From Apostichopus japonicus (Eukaryota > Echinodermata > Holothuroidea > Aspidochirotida > Stichopodidae): a stretch of 64,000 nucleotides of DNA. Made by a program: the position numbers and the translations under genes. The notes under the pieces were generated by a model. It did not search any database. It saw only the letters and a program-made list of their open reading frames with translations, and had not been told where the DNA came from. The stretch is from the NCBI RefSeq assembly GCF_037975245.1, contig NC_092569.1, forward strand, positions 19,461,501 through 19,525,500, read 5' to 3'. Shown in pieces: positions 62,361 through 64,000 of the stretch. Within the stretch, counting starts at the first letter, position 1. Every line of letters begins with the position of its first letter.

Positions 62361-63695
62361 TCGTAGCAGTGACGAGAACGACAACGACAGGCTAGATATT
62401 GGAATGACAGAAATGGTATTTACTTCACGAATTATCAGTCCTTACCGTCAATGTTGCATCATATATTATGTTTATTGAAAAACAATGATAACAATAAATA
62501 TATATATATTTATATTCTGTTTTGTCCGGGTGGAATATGAGCTTATTAAGAAATTGAATGTAGATTCTGGTAATTTGTACTTTAGTAATTTTCTGTGGAT
62601 CTAGATAAGGAGATACCTGTTGTGCAAGAAGACCAATTTATACCTGTTACGAATATCTCTCCGGCCAAATATCTAGTAGACCATTGCACCTATCAAAAAT
62701 TCAGGCTTTCAAAATTAAGTCACTTCAGTTAGTAACATAAAAACCCATCATATTATTCATAACCAAATTATTTATTTTATTCTTGGCAAAATGCACAAAC
62801 AAAGTGAAAAGATTAGTAACCACACGCATTCGAAAGAAAGATGGAATATTCATAGTTATTTTGAATGCAATCAGACATGTAATTTGAGAGCCAATCATTT
62901 TACAAATCTCTTACCCAAAAGGAAGATACTGAAGTACCACAGTGCAGAATGATATGTACCATACGCAAATCATCACACACACGCATACGCATACGAACAC
63001 CCAAAACCATGCGTGTGGTATACCGTACCTGTTCTTGCAGAGGAAAGCCGAATCGCTTGTAAGCAACTACTTACATGCTTGACTAGAAAAACGTCGTCTT
63101 AAAATATCATTGTATTGGAAGGATTAAACTTTTGTCATGTAAGAAAAGAGGGCGTAAAGGTGTCCACATCGTAAATTAAATATATTACAGACTATAACAT
63201 GACAATGGGCATAGGCAAATATACCGTACCTGGTCTTGTACAGGAAAGCCGAAAGTGGAAATTTTTTTTCTACTCCCCGTTTTTAAAGAAACGTATAAAT
63301 AAAATAAATAAAGGCTATATAAAACACAATATAGATCACAAACTAACCTGCTGAAAATGAGCACACATGAATGCACTTCCTTTAATTTACAACAGACCAG
63401 ATCAAGTGTCTCTAACGTTACTTATGAATATTATTTTGTAAATAGCGTATACCTCGATCATGTAGGTAATTAACTACAGAATTAAACAATATTAGCAATA
63501 GTTCAGTAGCATAACAAAAGATACATATGTCTACATACAAACAGGAGTTGATAATCCCTTCCGATTTCTTGTATTTCCGTTTAGTAATGATAAAATAAAT
63601 AACACAAACATTATTCTAACACATGTCAATTAACATTTGTAATAAAACCATTTTTTTATTGCGATGGTGCATGGTAGTGCATTAACCATTTTTGT
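62361..63695 (+). pseudogene. decayed 3' end of a FReD gene, copy 2
   Basis: Sister of the relic at 23467-24780: GACGAGAACGACAACGACAGG with the following intron, then GATGGTGCATGG near 63664. It carries its own additional small indels. It marks the place where a B-type gene is expected to follow. Confidence 0.6.
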
Positions 63696-64000
63696 TGTTC
63701 AGTGACGATAAGTAGTGTAATAGGTAGAAAAGTTAATCGATTTCCTATTCCTAATGAAAGTGTGCAGAAACGTCACGGCTGGATTGTAAAGTAAACCGGA
63801 GCTCTATGTTTGTTTTACAAACTCGTACGTCGGGTACACTCTCATATTTAGTGATATGATTGAGGAAACACGTGCAAACAGGATTGAGCTGTTTAAACCT
63901 TCCGTATATGTATCTATTATCACCAATAAAACGGAGTACGACATGATAGGCACTGGCATTGAATGTCAGATCGGTGCCCAGCAGGGGAAACATGCCAACG
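63696..64000. other. start of a second B-type upstream region, cut by the window end
   Basis: Matches 24781-25120 closely. In the first copy the gene B start codon lies about 600 bp further on. Confidence 0.5.

Overview
This is an AT-rich, intron-rich animal genome segment, most likely from an echinoderm and perhaps a sea cucumber. The lineage is inferred from secreted fibrinogen-related-domain (FReD) genes combined with TIL and EGF modules and from the density of short inverted-repeat transposons. No species can be proven from the sequence alone. No virus, CRISPR array or bacterial operon is visible.

The core is a tandem array of three plus-strand genes that I reassembled exon by exon from splice sites, with reading phase kept at every junction. 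Gene A spans 1613-11819 (8 exons, 551 aa), gene B 25721-35079 (8 exons, 546 aa) and gene C 44700-54366 (7 exons, 408 aa). A and B encode signal peptide, a FReD lacking its C-terminal P subdomain, a TIL domain, a TILa/EGF-like segment and a full-length FReD. C has lost the TIL/EGF linker through an internal deletion that turned exonic sequence into a new splice acceptor, so its two FReDs are joined directly. A and C share one signal-peptide exon; B uses an unrelated one. The ligand-pocket exon of FReD2 is Tyr/Asp-rich, lacks the usual cysteine pair, and differs in length between the copies while neighbouring exons are nearly constant. This looks like diversification of a secreted lectin-like recognition protein.

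Between genes, the same flanking blocks recur. Each gene is followed by a minisatellite with telomere-like CCCTAA cores (12.3, 36.2 and 54.8 kb), then a block ending in a possible small first exon (15.38, 38.79 and 60.79 kb). Two decayed FReD2 gene ends (23.5-24.8 and 62.4-63.7 kb) precede the B-type slot. The array therefore reads A-pseudo-B-C-pseudo-(B'), a two-gene super-repeat of about 40 kb, and the window stops roughly 0.6 kb before where the next B-type gene should start.

Mobile DNA accounts for most differences between copies. It includes a 6.7 kb TIR-bounded insertion (15634-22320) carrying a 197-bp satellite with a 790-bp higher-order repeat; two hAT-like MITEs with exact 8-bp target duplications, one nested in a tRNA-derived SINE and one inside a 2.1 kb element; a near-perfect 290-bp palindrome in gene B intron 1; an AT-rich inverted-repeat element; and two decayed non-LTR retrotransposon fragments. 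The stretch 40.6-42.1 kb holds nothing I can recognise.
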